Assembly (NCBI RefSeq): GCF_009727055.1
Contig: NC_052353.1
Coordinates: forward strand, 40,657,729-40,721,728
Length of the DNA stretch: 64,000 bases
Direction of reading: 5' to 3'
Source: Benincasa hispida
Taxonomy: Eukaryota > Streptophyta > Magnoliopsida > Cucurbitales > Cucurbitaceae
The notes beneath the pieces were generated by a model. It was not told where the DNA came from and ran no database searches. It saw only the letters and a list, made by a program, of their open reading frames with translations. Positions within the stretch are counted from its first letter, which is position 1, and each line of letters begins with the position of its first letter. The translations under genes were made by a program, and so were the position numbers. Below are positions 24,592 to 36,600 of the stretch, piece after piece.

Positions 24592-27500
24592 TAGGGGTGT
24601 TCGTGGGTTGGGTTGGGTTGGGTTGGGTTTAGGGATATTTTGGGCCTAACCCTATGCTTCGGTTTGTGTATTTTTCTAATCCAAACTAACCCCTGTTAAA
24701 TTATGAACCTAAACTAAACCAACCAGTAAAAACTGGGTTGGGCTGGTTCGGTTCCATCGGTTCTCTTAAAAAAAAAGCTTGAAATCACCAATAAAAAACA
24801 CACATAAGATTCCACAATCCACAATAACAATATCCAAAATCTATTATAACAAAACAAGTCTCCAAAATTTCCAAGAAAGACCATAATGTCTACAAAATTC
24901 AAAATAAAGGCAACAATGTTTTCAAATGTCTACAAAATCCATAAGTAAGACTATAATGTCTACAAAAGTCTTCAAAATCCAATAGACTTGAACGATTCAT
25001 CCATGATCCTGACAAAACTTGCTCCTTGAAGAACCCTAAACAAGATTTAAACAATAAATTATATAAGAATATTATCACAATTTCAATATATTAATATAGA
25101 TTATAAAGTAAATATATAAAAGATAACATTACCTAATAAAACTTGATCACAAGTTCCAATTCTTCGGTTTGTGGAATAAGATCTAATAACATCGGTTTCG
25201 CACGTAGCCAATTTTGTGTACATATTAAAGTCTCCACCATCTTAGAACTTAAATAACTTCTAAAAGAGTCAAGTATTCTACCTTCTGTACTAAATGTTGA
25301 TTCAGAAGCAACTATTGACACTGGTACAGCTAAGACATCTCGAGCAACTTATGATAACACTTTGTATTTAAGAGTATTTATTTTCCACCGATTCAAAATA
25401 TCAAAAAAATTTATCAGATCTTCATTAAGTTCTGACAAATATCTCTCCACATCATTTCTTATTTCATTCAAAATTTTCTCTTTTCTTCTTCGTTTGTATT
25501 CCAACTGTAATCCATTTCCATGTCATCACAGTCCTCACTTATTTCAACCATGTGACATGGTTGTTCAAAAGCATGACCACTTGAATCACTTGTCTTATAA
25601 AACTCATACAGTTGCATCAAACTAACTTTCACCTCATCGATCATTGTTCTAGCAACTCCATCCCCATAGATACTTATGAAACAAAAGGACAACACATTAT
25701 CCAACTTATATCGTGGATCAAGCACAATAGCTAGAACAACAGTTTGTTCTTCTTGTCAAGAGATCCCCAATACTTATCAAATTTCATTCTCATATTGGAA
25801 GCCATAGTATATATCACACTATTTACATTTTGGCTCCAACTTACTAAACGTCGTTGAATCCCACAAAGTTCATGAAAAAATGTATTATGAGTGACATAAA
25901 TTGATCCACTAACCTTCAATGTAAGATCATAAAACATCTTTAAAAATTTGACAAATGTTCGAACATGGTTCCAATCGGCTAAGGTCGGTGGTCCCTTTCT
26001 TTTCTTTCCATTCTCATCTTCAGTAAAGTGATGTACAAAATCTTCATCCCCTTCTTCTAAGCATTGAAAAGCCTTTTCAAATTTTAAAGCATGATCAAGC
26101 ATCAAATTTTAAAGCATGATCAAGCATCAAATATGTTGAATTCTATCTTGTAGACACATCCAGACAAACAAGGGCTTTAGATTCAATCTTTTCATGTCCA
26201 ATACAATCTAAAAAAAATTTCAATCGCTTAGGAGAAGATCTAACATATCTTACAACATTTCGTGCACTAGCTATCAAATCATGCAATTCTTTCAATCCAT
26301 CATTGACAATCAAGTTCATGATATGAGCACAACATCTCATATGCAATAATTGACCATCTAAAATAAGAGACTTCCAAATATTTAGTTTTCTCTTCATATA
26401 TGAGATTGTTGAATCATTTGAAGTTGCATTATCAACAGTGATTGAAAAAACTTTATCAATACCTCAATCCAATAAACAACATTCAATTACTTTACCAATT
26501 ATCTCTCCCTTATGGTTAGGCACTTGACAAAAATTCAATATTCTTTTCTATAAATTCCATTCAGAATCAACAAATTGTGCAGTAAGAACCATGTAATTGA
26601 TGTTCTGTAGGGAAATCCAAGTATCTGTTGTTAGGCTCATCTTTGACCACTTTTGATTAAAGTTGATTTCAACAATTTTTTTTTCATCCACATAAAATTG
26701 ATAAATATCCCTAGCAGTTGTGATTCTTGAAGGAATGTCAAACTTAGGACATGCAATATTATAAAATTCTTTAAACCCCTTTGTCTCTACAAATCTAAAT
26801 GGTATCTCAGACAATACTAGCATCTTAGCACATGCATTTCTAACTCTTTGTTGACTAAAGGAAGTAGACAAAAAATTCATATTGATAGCACCTTTAGCAT
26901 CAGTTTCATTCAGTTGAAATTTTAGTATGGTTTGCCCTTTAGGTGGCTCTCTAAATAGATAATATTTGCATTGTTTTCGCAAATGTTTCCATAAGGTACT
27001 AGTTCCACCTGAAGAAGGGCCACAAGCGTAATCTTTATCACAATAGTTACATTTGCATCTTATACCTTCGGTGTTAGATCTTTCCATCTTTGTAAAGTGA
27101 TCCCACATGAAGATGATGGCCTAGTTGGTTTTTTCTTGCCAATGACTGTCATTTCCGATGGTTTAGAACATGCATTGGGAATATTTATAGGTGGTGATTC
27201 AGTGTCGATCAACTCACTATTTTCCATCTACAATATTATCAAATGACGACGACTGATGGAGGATAAAGAATAGATGGTGAACCAGTAACCGATGAGCCAA
27301 TGTGACTGTGACGGTGTGAGATTTCAACATGAAGATGACGACGACTGATGGAGGATAAAGAATAGATGGTGAAGAAACAGCCGACTGATGGAGGAGTAAC
27401 CAATGAGGCAATGACTGAAGAGAAGAAGACATGAAAAAGACACTGAAGAGGAGATGGAAACACAATGGCAAGGACATGTGAGACTAGGATTCGGGAATAT

Positions 27501-28024
27501 GAAACGAATAGGAGAGTCGAAGAGGGAGATAATGGACGTCTGACGGTCGAAGCCAATGGGATTCGAGATTAAGGACGTCTGACGGTCAAAAGACAGAAAG
27601 GAAGGAAACGACACTGACCTATTGAGATTTGAGAAGTTGAAACGAAATGTTGAAAGGAAGGAAACCAAACGGCTAGGCTGATTGGCTGAACTTTCCTTTC
27701 CTCATGACTTTCAATTTTCAAGGGCCATGTGTCGAAAAGGAAATGTCGTTGATGTTGAAAGGCTGGAACTTGATGTGAATGAAGACTGAAGCCGAAGGTA
27801 AGGTATTTTACTATTTATTTGTATTTATGCTGGGCCTTGTGGTTCTTAGGTCGGTTCAGTTCAAACCAAATTTTTACCCTATAACCCGCAAATCGAACTG
27901 ACCTACTCGGGTTTATTAGAAAAAACCCAAATCAAACAAATTTTTGTTTTAACCAACCCAAACTAGGTGGGTTTAGTTGGGTTGCTCGATTTTTTCGGGT
28001 CTTCGATTTTTTTGAACACCCCTA
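24592..28024 (-). mobile_element. hAT transposon with 8-bp target duplication, 3433 bp
   Basis: Perfect 11-bp terminal inverted repeats TAGGGGTGTTC and GAACACCCCTA are flanked by a perfect 8-bp duplication CAAGAAAG (24584-24591 and 28025-28032), the hAT hallmark. A broken hAT transposase lies inside on the minus strand. The ends carry clustered GGGTT/AACCC words (four tandem GGGTT units from 24605, and AACCCAA-rich sequence near 27950), probably subterminal transposase-binding repeats. Confidence 0.93.
25133..27108 (-). pseudogene. hAT transposase with BED zinc finger, inactivated
   Basis: Reading from 27108 down: a BED-type zinc finger (CKCNYCDKDYACG, then STLWKHLRKQC, giving C-x2-C and H-x4-C), a TDTWIS motif typical of the RNase H-like core of plant Ac/RICESLEEPER-type hAT proteins, a segment with MLDHALKFEKAFQCL near 26105, a DPRYKLD motif near 25720, and the C-terminal hATC dimerisation block (SIVASESTFSTEGRILDSFR) at about 25250-25321. 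The frame is broken between 26548 and 26397, between 26143 and 26105, and again after 25468. The 26083-26129 stretch also contains a short tandem duplication of 'aaattttaaagcatgatcaa'. Family proteins bind element ends and cut and paste them; this copy cannot make a full protein. Confidence 0.88.
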
Positions 28025-28200
28025 CAAGAAAGAGTAAGTGTAAAGGAACAAAACTATCTCGTAGGTTAAAGTCTTATAGAGAAACCATGGAGTAGAGGAA
28101 GCCACATGGGAAGCTGAGGAACAGATGAAAAATAGGTATCAACATTTGTTCACATGATAAGCTCAAAGCAAATTTCGAGGACAAAATTTCTCTAAAGGGA

Positions 28201-29734
28201 AGGTAAATTATAAACTCCTAAATCAATTCTCGTAAGCTTGATAAGTATGTTGTTTTATGATGTTAACATGTGTTTGATATGTAAAACCTACTCCTAAGCA
28301 TTGTACCGAAAGTATGGTAAGGTACCCGGTATTATTTGAAGATTACTTATCATCTTTCCTTAGAGTGGTCGAATGAGACTATTTATAGGTCATTCTTCCA
28401 CGTATGACTCTGGTTAAGTGTAACGTTGACAATGTCAAAGACGTTTACGGCACTTGAGGTTGCAAGGTATCAATTTAGGTCCTACTCAGTAATTTTTTTT
28501 TATTGATATATATTCACAAACTCGGAAGTTCAACCTAAATCTCGAGGTGTTAACATTTTCCTTTTAGAATACGTGCTCTTCTATGCATCTTCCCAATACT
28601 GTATGGGCTTGGGTGCATTCGTGACCTTTGAGTCTTGCCTTGAGGAACCCTCAACATTTGCTGTTTTTAAGTTTAAAAACCTAAACACACGTATAAAGTC
28701 CAAACAAACCAACCTCATAATTTAACCCAATTATATTTTCCTTCTCTATTTGAAACTTATGTTTAGTTTTTGTAATTTCAATAAATTCTAAAAGTTAAAA
28801 TTAAAGTAAATGTTAGAAAAAAGTGATTTAGTACCTACTTTTAAAATAAAAATTAAAAATTAAAGGAAAAAAAGTCTCTGTTACCCTTCTCCTAGAATGA
28901 AAATAAATATTCCTGTCTTTACCAAGTTTGATAAAATAGTAACTAATTTTGAAAAGTTGAAAATATAAAGTCTAAAATGAAATGAGAAAGTTTTGGACTA
29001 AAATAATATTTTATCGATAAATTATCATCACATAATAGGTCATATGATTGCATATATATAAAAAGCTAAGATAGATGAAGTGATGTTACAACATATTTTT
29101 TGTTACTATTTAATTAAATAGTTAAAATATAGTTAAATACAATTTTTTTTCTCTATACCTAACCATAATTTCAACTTATTCGTTCAAATCCAAAAGTTAC
29201 AATCATCCTTAAATTTTGATTAAAATTCAACACACATTCCTACTAAACTTAGGAGTAATCCCTCTATTAATAATATGAATTCAACATGACAAATAATGGA
29301 TGGGTGTGACAACATTTTGTTCTGATGACAGGAATCTAGAGTCACATGCATTGAAAGAAAAAACATACATTTAAATCAACTTCTAAATCATTATTTTTAA
29401 TAAAATAATGTTTAAGACTAATCTTATCTTTAAGTATCATCAATAATGAGCATTATTGTAACTCATGTGTAATCACAGATAACTAAGCAACCTATTAATC
29501 ACTGGTCTTATTCATTTACTATTATTTTTAAGTCAAACAAACATGTCGGAGAGAGATTGGAACCTTTAACCCTCATAGTCGATGACTTATGTAGATATGT
29601 TGACAGGACAAAGCAAGATTGAAAAATGATATCTCTAACTCCGTCATCATTCAAACCTCATTTTAAAGGACAATATATAAAAATTGGAAGAAAAAAAGAA
29701 AAGGACGGACGACGGAAAATGGGGCAAAGACGAG
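28201..29734. other. Intergenic, no gene seen
   Basis: AT-rich DNA after the gypsy relic. The first few hundred bases could contain remnants of the gypsy 3' LTR, but there is no second copy to compare. A SINE-like B-box word in reverse orientation (GGTTCCAATCTC read on the minus strand) lies near 29545-29560. No coding sequence is recognised. Confidence 0.4.
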
Positions 29735-29907
29735 GATAGGGAATATAATTCCTACCCCTACTCCCATTTAGACCATGGGAAAAAAAATCCTCCCACTCCC
29801 TCCCTCATTTCCTGTGTAAAGTGAAAATTTCTTTCTCTATTTAGAGTAGGTCCCATCGGGGCCTCGCCTTCATGAGATAAAGGAACATCTTTAGATACAT
29901 GTCATGT
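29735..29907 (-). mobile_element. Fragment of the GC-ended MITE family
   Basis: Read on the minus strand it carries the same words as the left arm of the element at 7759: an AGATGTTCC-type end, GGCCCCGATGGG, GAGGGAGGGAGTG and CCCATGGTCTAAATGGG. Only one arm seems present, so this is a truncated copy. Confidence 0.45.
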
Positions 29908-30670
29908 CTATACCAATTGTGCAATAACTAACCATTACACCTGATTTTAAAAATAATAATAATTTAGCCCCAAAGTATTCATGACTATATAAGTGAAACA
30001 AATACTAGAGTTATAATTACACCTAAATAAAATAAAAGCAAGTCAGATGTACTTGGAAGGAAAAAAAAAAAACCTCACCTATTAATGGCAACTTTCTCAT
30101 ATATTATTCAATAAGCCATCATTCAATTTGGTTTGGGCTTTAAGAACTGTAAGAATTCAAATCAATGAACGACCAAGTGGATCCAAATATCAAATGAATG
30201 TTATATATATATAATAAATATGCTTCTTTTATTAAATTGAAATGGGGGCGAAAGTCAGAACAACAAAACTTGATAAGAAAATTGAGAGCAAGTGAATAGA
30301 GAAGATGCAAGAATTAAATACATCACCATTTCTTCAGTTCATACTTATCAATGAACACAGACCACTGATAACAGCATTTAAGAGTACAAAATCCCCTTTT
30401 ATCAACTATCAAATCCCCATGTTCCGTACACAACAATCATTTCCCGCTGCGTAAAATATTAACTTTTTTTGTCTCCTCTTGAATTTTTTTGAAACAATGC
30501 AATGTTTTTGTTCATGGCATAACAGTAATGTGAAAATGAATCAATAATGCTGGTTACCTTTTTTCTTTCTTTTTCTTTCTTTCTCTAGAATTTGTTCTGT
30601 TTCTCTTCTCTTTCTTTGTAGATTATGGAAGTGGGGATGGTGCTGCAATGGGAGCTTGAAGGGTTGCATC
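29908..30670 (-). other. Intergenic and probable 3' untranslated region of PreP
   Basis: The stretch just below the PreP stop codon (about 30300-30670) is less AT-biased and probably includes the 3' untranslated region. A poly(A) site cannot be fixed by eye. Below 30300 nothing is recognised. Confidence 0.4.
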
Positions 30671-33600
30671 TTAAAGGGCCTTCTTCACTTGGAAAAAGCC
30701 TGGGCGTTCGCCGTGTGCGGTTTCTACGTCTTCAGGAGATGCAACTGAAACTACCACTCCTTTGTTTCTAACTGCCTCGAGTGAATCGGCGAAGTTCTTG
30801 AAATCTTTCAAGCTGTTGTGAGAGAGAGATGTGTCAGGAGTATTGCAAAAGAGTAAAGAATCTATCTGTGTTAGAAGACAATATAAGATTGCTCCTCACA
30901 ATCAATTGAAAAATCATTGTAAGATATTTATAGAGTATTTGCAAGCATTAATTCTGTCCTGGACAATGCTCTGAAGACCGTCTTCCTCATGGAAAAGAGA
31001 GTCTTTCTTTATATATATATTGATGATGCTAGTGTGTTAATAACTTTAAACAACATGAAGTTAAACATGTACACGGCAGTCATTTATATTATATTTGGAA
31101 AGTTTCTAGTTCTACGTTATAATAAAATTATGTTTAAATCTTATTTTGGTCTCTAGTATGTAATACTTATTCTACTTTTATCTCAATGGACCTGCTAACA
31201 AAGGATAATGATACTCAACTAGTTTAGGTACCAAATCTTAAAATGTTTGGTTTTAGTCTATTTTACCCCTTGTCATTGAACTTCATTTAATTGGTTGATA
31301 GAAATCTCTTATGAACCAGATTATAAAACCCAGAAACAGGAAAAGAAAATCTGTAAGAGGCCGTTTAGTTTAAGATTTTCTAGATGACTGAGAATTATAA
31401 ACTGGAATAAGATTGATGGGAATCAAGGATGATTGTATTTGGTTGTGCATGGAAATGCTATCTGAGTTTGATGGGAACAAACTAACTTTGTATGTAATTT
31501 ATAAAATTAATTGTGACAACTCCATAAAATTTTATAGATTAGTTGATAAACAATAAATTTAATTCAAAATTTTGAGAAAAATAATTATTTAACAATCAAA
31601 TAATAATAATAATAAAATTATTAATTACAAGTATTTAAAATGAGTAATTTATAATTAAAGTTACTAGAATAATGAGCAATTATAAAGTATTAAATTAAAC
31701 CAAATTTACCTTTCAATAATTAATTTACACCATAATAATTTTAAACAAAATAATTTAATTTAATCTTCATTCATAGAATAGAAAAACATGAGAATGAAAA
31801 GAAATAAAATAATAAAATTAAAAGGAAAAAAAAAAAGAGAAAAAGATGAATAATAAATATAATGAAGAAGGAAAAAATAAATATATTAAAGAAAAAATAG
31901 AAAAGAAAAACATGTAAAAATATCTAAAGCAGAAAAATGATTAAAAAAAGTTGAAATAATAAATATATTAAAAAAATAAAAAAATAATAAAATAAAAAAA
32001 AGGAGGAAAACAATGAATAAAAAAGAGAAAAAAATAGATGGAAAAGGGAATAAAAACGGAGGAAAAAAAAGGAAGAAGCAAAAAAAGTGGAGGTTTATTA
32101 AAAACCCATCAATTACGGTAGGATAAAAAGCATGCAGAGAGAGACATCCTTAATGCCTTGGAAAACGTTTTCCTAGATAAATACTTCAAATTCTTCAACC
32201 AAACAAGGAGTTTATACATCTATGCCTATTCCCACCCTCTATTCCCTCAAACCAAAAGGCCCATAAGATTATTCAAAGAACTTTGACATGTCTCCCTTTG
32301 GAGCAGAGGAGCCTTGCGCACTATCGCAATATAGCCTAACCTTACCTAATGACCATTTTGGCCTAACAACAAGGGTCAATTCGTCCTACAAACTATCTTG
32401 CTACCTGCCTCAATATCCTGATCCACACACATGACCTGCTACATCTAGGAACAAATAATGGACTGTGTCGACTTCAACTCATCAACTAAATAAGCAAAAG
32501 ACATGCTGCATCAAGTTTTTATTGCATGATTATGTGAAAAATTATGGTAAAAACTAATGCAAAGTTTGTGAGTTGATCAAAAAATATGAAAGTTCAAGAC
32601 CAGAACAAAATAGGATTTAAAGATGCCAAACTTGCACCCTAAAATGTCCCCAGAAGAATGTGAGTTAAGCGAGCATATTTAGGTGGTAGACTTGCTTAGA
32701 CTATAGAAAACTAATGCAGAATATGATGGGAAAACTCACCCCCTTTATTTGGTTCCAAGGTTAAGGACTCTATTTTCTGTTCTAAACTCATCGTTCATAA
32801 TATAATAGAAAATAATGAAGTTTGACTTCAGATTTTTCCTCCAAAAAATGGATCCAACAAGGAGGTGACCAACAAATATATATGAAGAAAAGAAAGTAGG
32901 AAACACAAGGTACATGGGCCGCTATAACTATCCAAGAAGACACTCGAAACGGGAAGGATAAACAAACCCATCCAGTGAACTGCTGCGCTACAAGTCCCAC
33001 GACACAGGAGCGGGATTCTCTAAAAAGCCAAGGTAAAAAAAAAAAGAAAGGTTTGGTGATAGAGGTATTGAATATAGGACTATAGGGGAAAGAATCCACG
33101 TCTGGATGAGAGTAAAAAGCAAAGACAGAGAATGGAGGTGAACATGATATTGACTTTTTACAATTTCCAGTTGAGATAGACAAACAAGAGCTGTAAAAAC
33201 ATCTAACATGCAGCTTGGCTAAAAATTGATTAAGGGCAAATTTTAGCGGACGGTGCTGCTACAGTTGGATCTTTATTGACACGATAAATTAAAAGAATCT
33301 CCAAGCCAATCTATTGCTAAACTTATTATACTTCAGCACAGCCAACAGTGTTTCTGAGGGCTAGGTTCAGCTTGCTAAATAAAAACATTAGGTAGCAGTC
33401 ATTCTTACCTGGTCGATAAAATTTCTTCCCTTCTCCTTTGCCTTTCTTCTTCTGTAATTCCTAATAAATACCGCAACAAGCTGAAAAGAAAAAATATAGA
33501 TGGTAAATACAATTCAAACAGAATGGACATTTGACAAAGAGACAAAAGACCAGCAATACAAAACACCGTGATGCATTGCAAAGAACAGGCTGACTGTAGA

Positions 33601-36600
33601 ACGAGGAGAAATAAGCAGGGTGCTGCCATACCTACTATAACCTTTAGCATCAGGAAGCTGGTATGAATCAACATCTCCAATGGTTCCAATTATGGCTTTT
33701 GCTAGAGTGTCGTCATCCAAATCCAATTCACGTAGAAAATCAACGGTTCCATCATATACATCAAGTGTCTTTAACAAATTTGGGTCACGATAAGATAAAA
33801 AGGAGAATACTCCTGCAAATACAATTCGTCTAGGGTAAGATTACCTATTGGTATTTAATGCACTGGCAAAAAGATGGTAGCACGATGTTGTACCTGAATG
33901 AGTATCGAAATCACAAAACCCTCCATAAGCACCTCCACTTACTCTAACACGATCCCACAGCCAAGTATTACTAATGAACTTTGAAATAACATAGGCACTT
34001 CCATCAAGTTGATAGCCAGTTTCATAAATGTTAGCAGCTTTTCCAACGTAATTAACCTGGAGGAGGTAGCTATTAACGAATAGTTGAGGGGAAAAAAAGA
34101 GTCAAAAAATAACAAAAGAGTGCTCTTACCTGAGTAGGTATCACGATGGCTTCATTATCTGAAGGAAGGCGGGCATTCCAAGTGCTGTTCTTAATGACGG
34201 GTTGATTAGGAAGCAAATCAAGAAATTTGCCAATAAACTTCTCCGACTTTATGAGATTTTTGCCATCAGCAGTAATGTTGACTAGGCAATTTTTCCTCGA
34301 AAGTAAGGATTGGCGAATTTCCTCAAGTGATGAAGAAATTTCAGCCCAGTTTTGATCAACTTTCTCTTCAAGAGTTTGCAGAAATTCCAGATAACTATGT
34401 ACGATAAACAAAACAAGAAAAGGAGGTAGAAATTAATCTACTACTTTCCCGGAACATTTCAGATAAGATGATATATACATGCTGTGTTCAAAGCTCATTT
34501 AGCTCAAGGAAAAATTGTTAAAAATATTATTAGAATAAATTTTATTTAAAATATTAAGTACACATCAGTCCTCTACCACTTTTCATTGATGAAATGAAAA
34601 AAGAGTAATGCTCGAATTACAAGAAACTACTAAACATAAGAAAACCATTACAACTAGGTTGTCTCAATAGATGCACCTGACTATCTCAACTAGGTTGACA
34701 CACCCATAGCATCCTCATCATAACCCAAAATGAACACATTTTGAATACAATAGAAAACCATACGTCTAAAAATACCATTACATAAGAATGAATTAAAGCA
34801 TTCCAATTAAGACAAATATCTTGAATAGAATATCCGAAAAAATCTTGGAAAGTGAAAACCAAGAAGCTTTAACTCTTGCAATCTCATAACAGTCAAACCA
34901 TTAAAGAGACTTTCCTTGAAAAATACGTTGATTTCTCTCAAACCAAATTTCTGTCAAAACTGCTTTAATTGCATTAATCCATAACTGAAGCGAGCGAGCT
35001 TTTAAAAAAGGACCGATGATAAGCTGAGCCACATTGTCCTTGAAAACATTGCTGAAAACCCAACGAAGATTAAATGTTGCAAACAATTTCCTCCATAATT
35101 CCAAAGAGTAATGACATTCAAAGAAGATATGCTGGCTGTCTTCAGAATTCTGCACACACAGGGGGCAGATTGAGAGCAAAATATAATGGTCTGGCAGCTT
35201 CCTTTGAAGAGTTTGAGCAATTGAGAAAACCATAAATCATTACCCAAATTATAATATTTATTCTCCATGGACAGCTTGATTTCCATAAGTTTTTGTACAA
35301 AAGACCGTCTATTATTGGTGAAGATGAATTCAAATGCTTGAATAATGATTTCACCGAAAAAGCACCTAAAGCATCTAAAGACTAAGATCTACAATCTTGC
35401 CCATCAACTATCCTTTTACCTTCTAATAAAAATAAAAGATTTTGAAAATCCTGAATTTCATCATCTTTTAGTAATCTTAGAGTAATTGACCAAGATAAAG
35501 TAGTTGAAGCCCAATGTTGAAAAACTGAACTTTTAGGAGACAGTCTTTCAGTAATCTTCTTAGAGTAATTGACCATGATAAAGTAGTTGAATCCCAATGT
35601 TGAAAGACTGAACTTTTAGGAGACATGGTAATTCTATATAATTTTGGAAACAAAGAACTCAGTGGAGAGGAACTCAACCAGTTGTGATGCCAAAAAGAAA
35701 TTGTAAAGCCATTACCAAGTTTACAAGATGCAAATGATGCAACTTTTGGACAAACTCGAGAAATAGTATCCAAGGACTTCTAAGGATTCTCCCTTCTTTT
35801 CCAGCCGTATGCCATTCAAATGAATCACTACCATGAATATTTTTTACTACCCTACACCAAAGAGCTTCTTACTCATGCATAAACCTCCAACCCCATTTTG
35901 CCAACAGAGCCACATTTTGGTTTTTTAGATCACCAAAACCAAGGCCTCCATGTTTTTGTTGTTTGGAAACTATCTCCCATTTGACAAGGTGATTAATCTT
36001 GCTTCCATCTGAACCTTCCCAAAAGAACTTTCTCATAGTCTTCTCTAATTCTCTGTTCACTTTCAAAGGCATTGCAAAAGAAGACAAGTAATAAATTGGA
36101 ATACTTGAGAGAACTGCCTTGATCAAAGTGAATTTACCTCCCCTTGACAAACTAAAACGCCTCCATCTGAACAGCTTTTTCTGAATTTTATCAATTATTG
36201 GCTCCTGATTTTCCAAAGCATTCCACAAATGTCCAACCAATATCTCTAGACTAAATCCGGATTTTTGCTTGTGATGAACTTCTTTAGAGCTACTGTTTTT
36301 GAAAAATCAGCAAATCCGGATTTTTTTTTTTATCAGAAACATATGTATTACACAAAACAGAAGAGATACAACTTATAGGCAGGGGGAAGAGAAAACCTCC
36401 TCCCAAAGGAGCTAACCATCCATCTCCCGTTGAACCTCCATATCCGAAGTGTGCAGTTTTTTTTTTTAAGAACCAATTTTGTTGATGTTTGAAATTACAA
36501 ACAGGATATACAATCCATGGCATTACAATAAGAAATCCCAGTTGATAAGAAGGGATGCATGTGATAATGAAGCAAAAAGATGAGAACTTTTACACCAAGA

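Larger units (their letters stand above)
23995..28190 (+). pseudogene. Gypsy integrase C-terminus and chromodomain, split by hAT
   Basis: From 24000 the frame reads DMLNACVLFKGRCD, then VEFAYNNNYHSNISMAPYEA and LYGRP, a hallmark of Ty3 integrase C-termini (GPY/F neighbourhood), with stops. A chromodomain-like segment begins at YEEEPIQF near 24557 and is cut at codons for DKK. It resumes after the hAT element at 28033 with a frameshifted KEQNYLVG-type stretch and ends near AKFRGQNF at about 28190. Chromodomains in this position target chromovirus integration to heterochromatin (family knowledge). Confidence 0.72.
12235..28200 (+). mobile_element. Decayed Ty3/gypsy (chromovirus-like) element carrying three insertions
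   Basis: Gypsy pol fragments appear in correct order in four blocks: reverse transcriptase fingers (12241-12402), RT end, RNase H and integrase (about 19006-20459), integrase C-terminus and start of the chromodomain (23995-24591), and chromodomain end (28025-28190). The gaps are filled by a copia element, a solo LTR and an hAT transposon. The last two have target duplications copied from gypsy sequence. Every block has in-frame stops and frameshifts. No flanking LTRs could be assigned, so the outer limits are approximate. A chromodomain after integrase is typical of the Tekay/Del chromovirus lineage. Confidence 0.8.

Noticed and set aside
24600..24640. Telomere-like repeat at the left end of the hAT
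   Set aside because: Units are GGGTT, not the plant TTTAGGG repeat, and the mirrored AACCC words at the other end identify them as hAT subterminal motifs.
27217..27668. Overlapping minus-strand frames of 86-114 codons rich in serine, histidine and leucine
   Set aside because: They lie in the hAT element between transposase and TIR, overlap each other in different frames and show no domain; probably non-coding subterminal sequence.
32788..33209. Minus-strand frame of 131 codons within PreP intron 18
   Set aside because: No domain, overlaps another frame, and lies in the intron between two well-supported PreP exons; aromatic-rich translation typical of non-coding AT-rich DNA.
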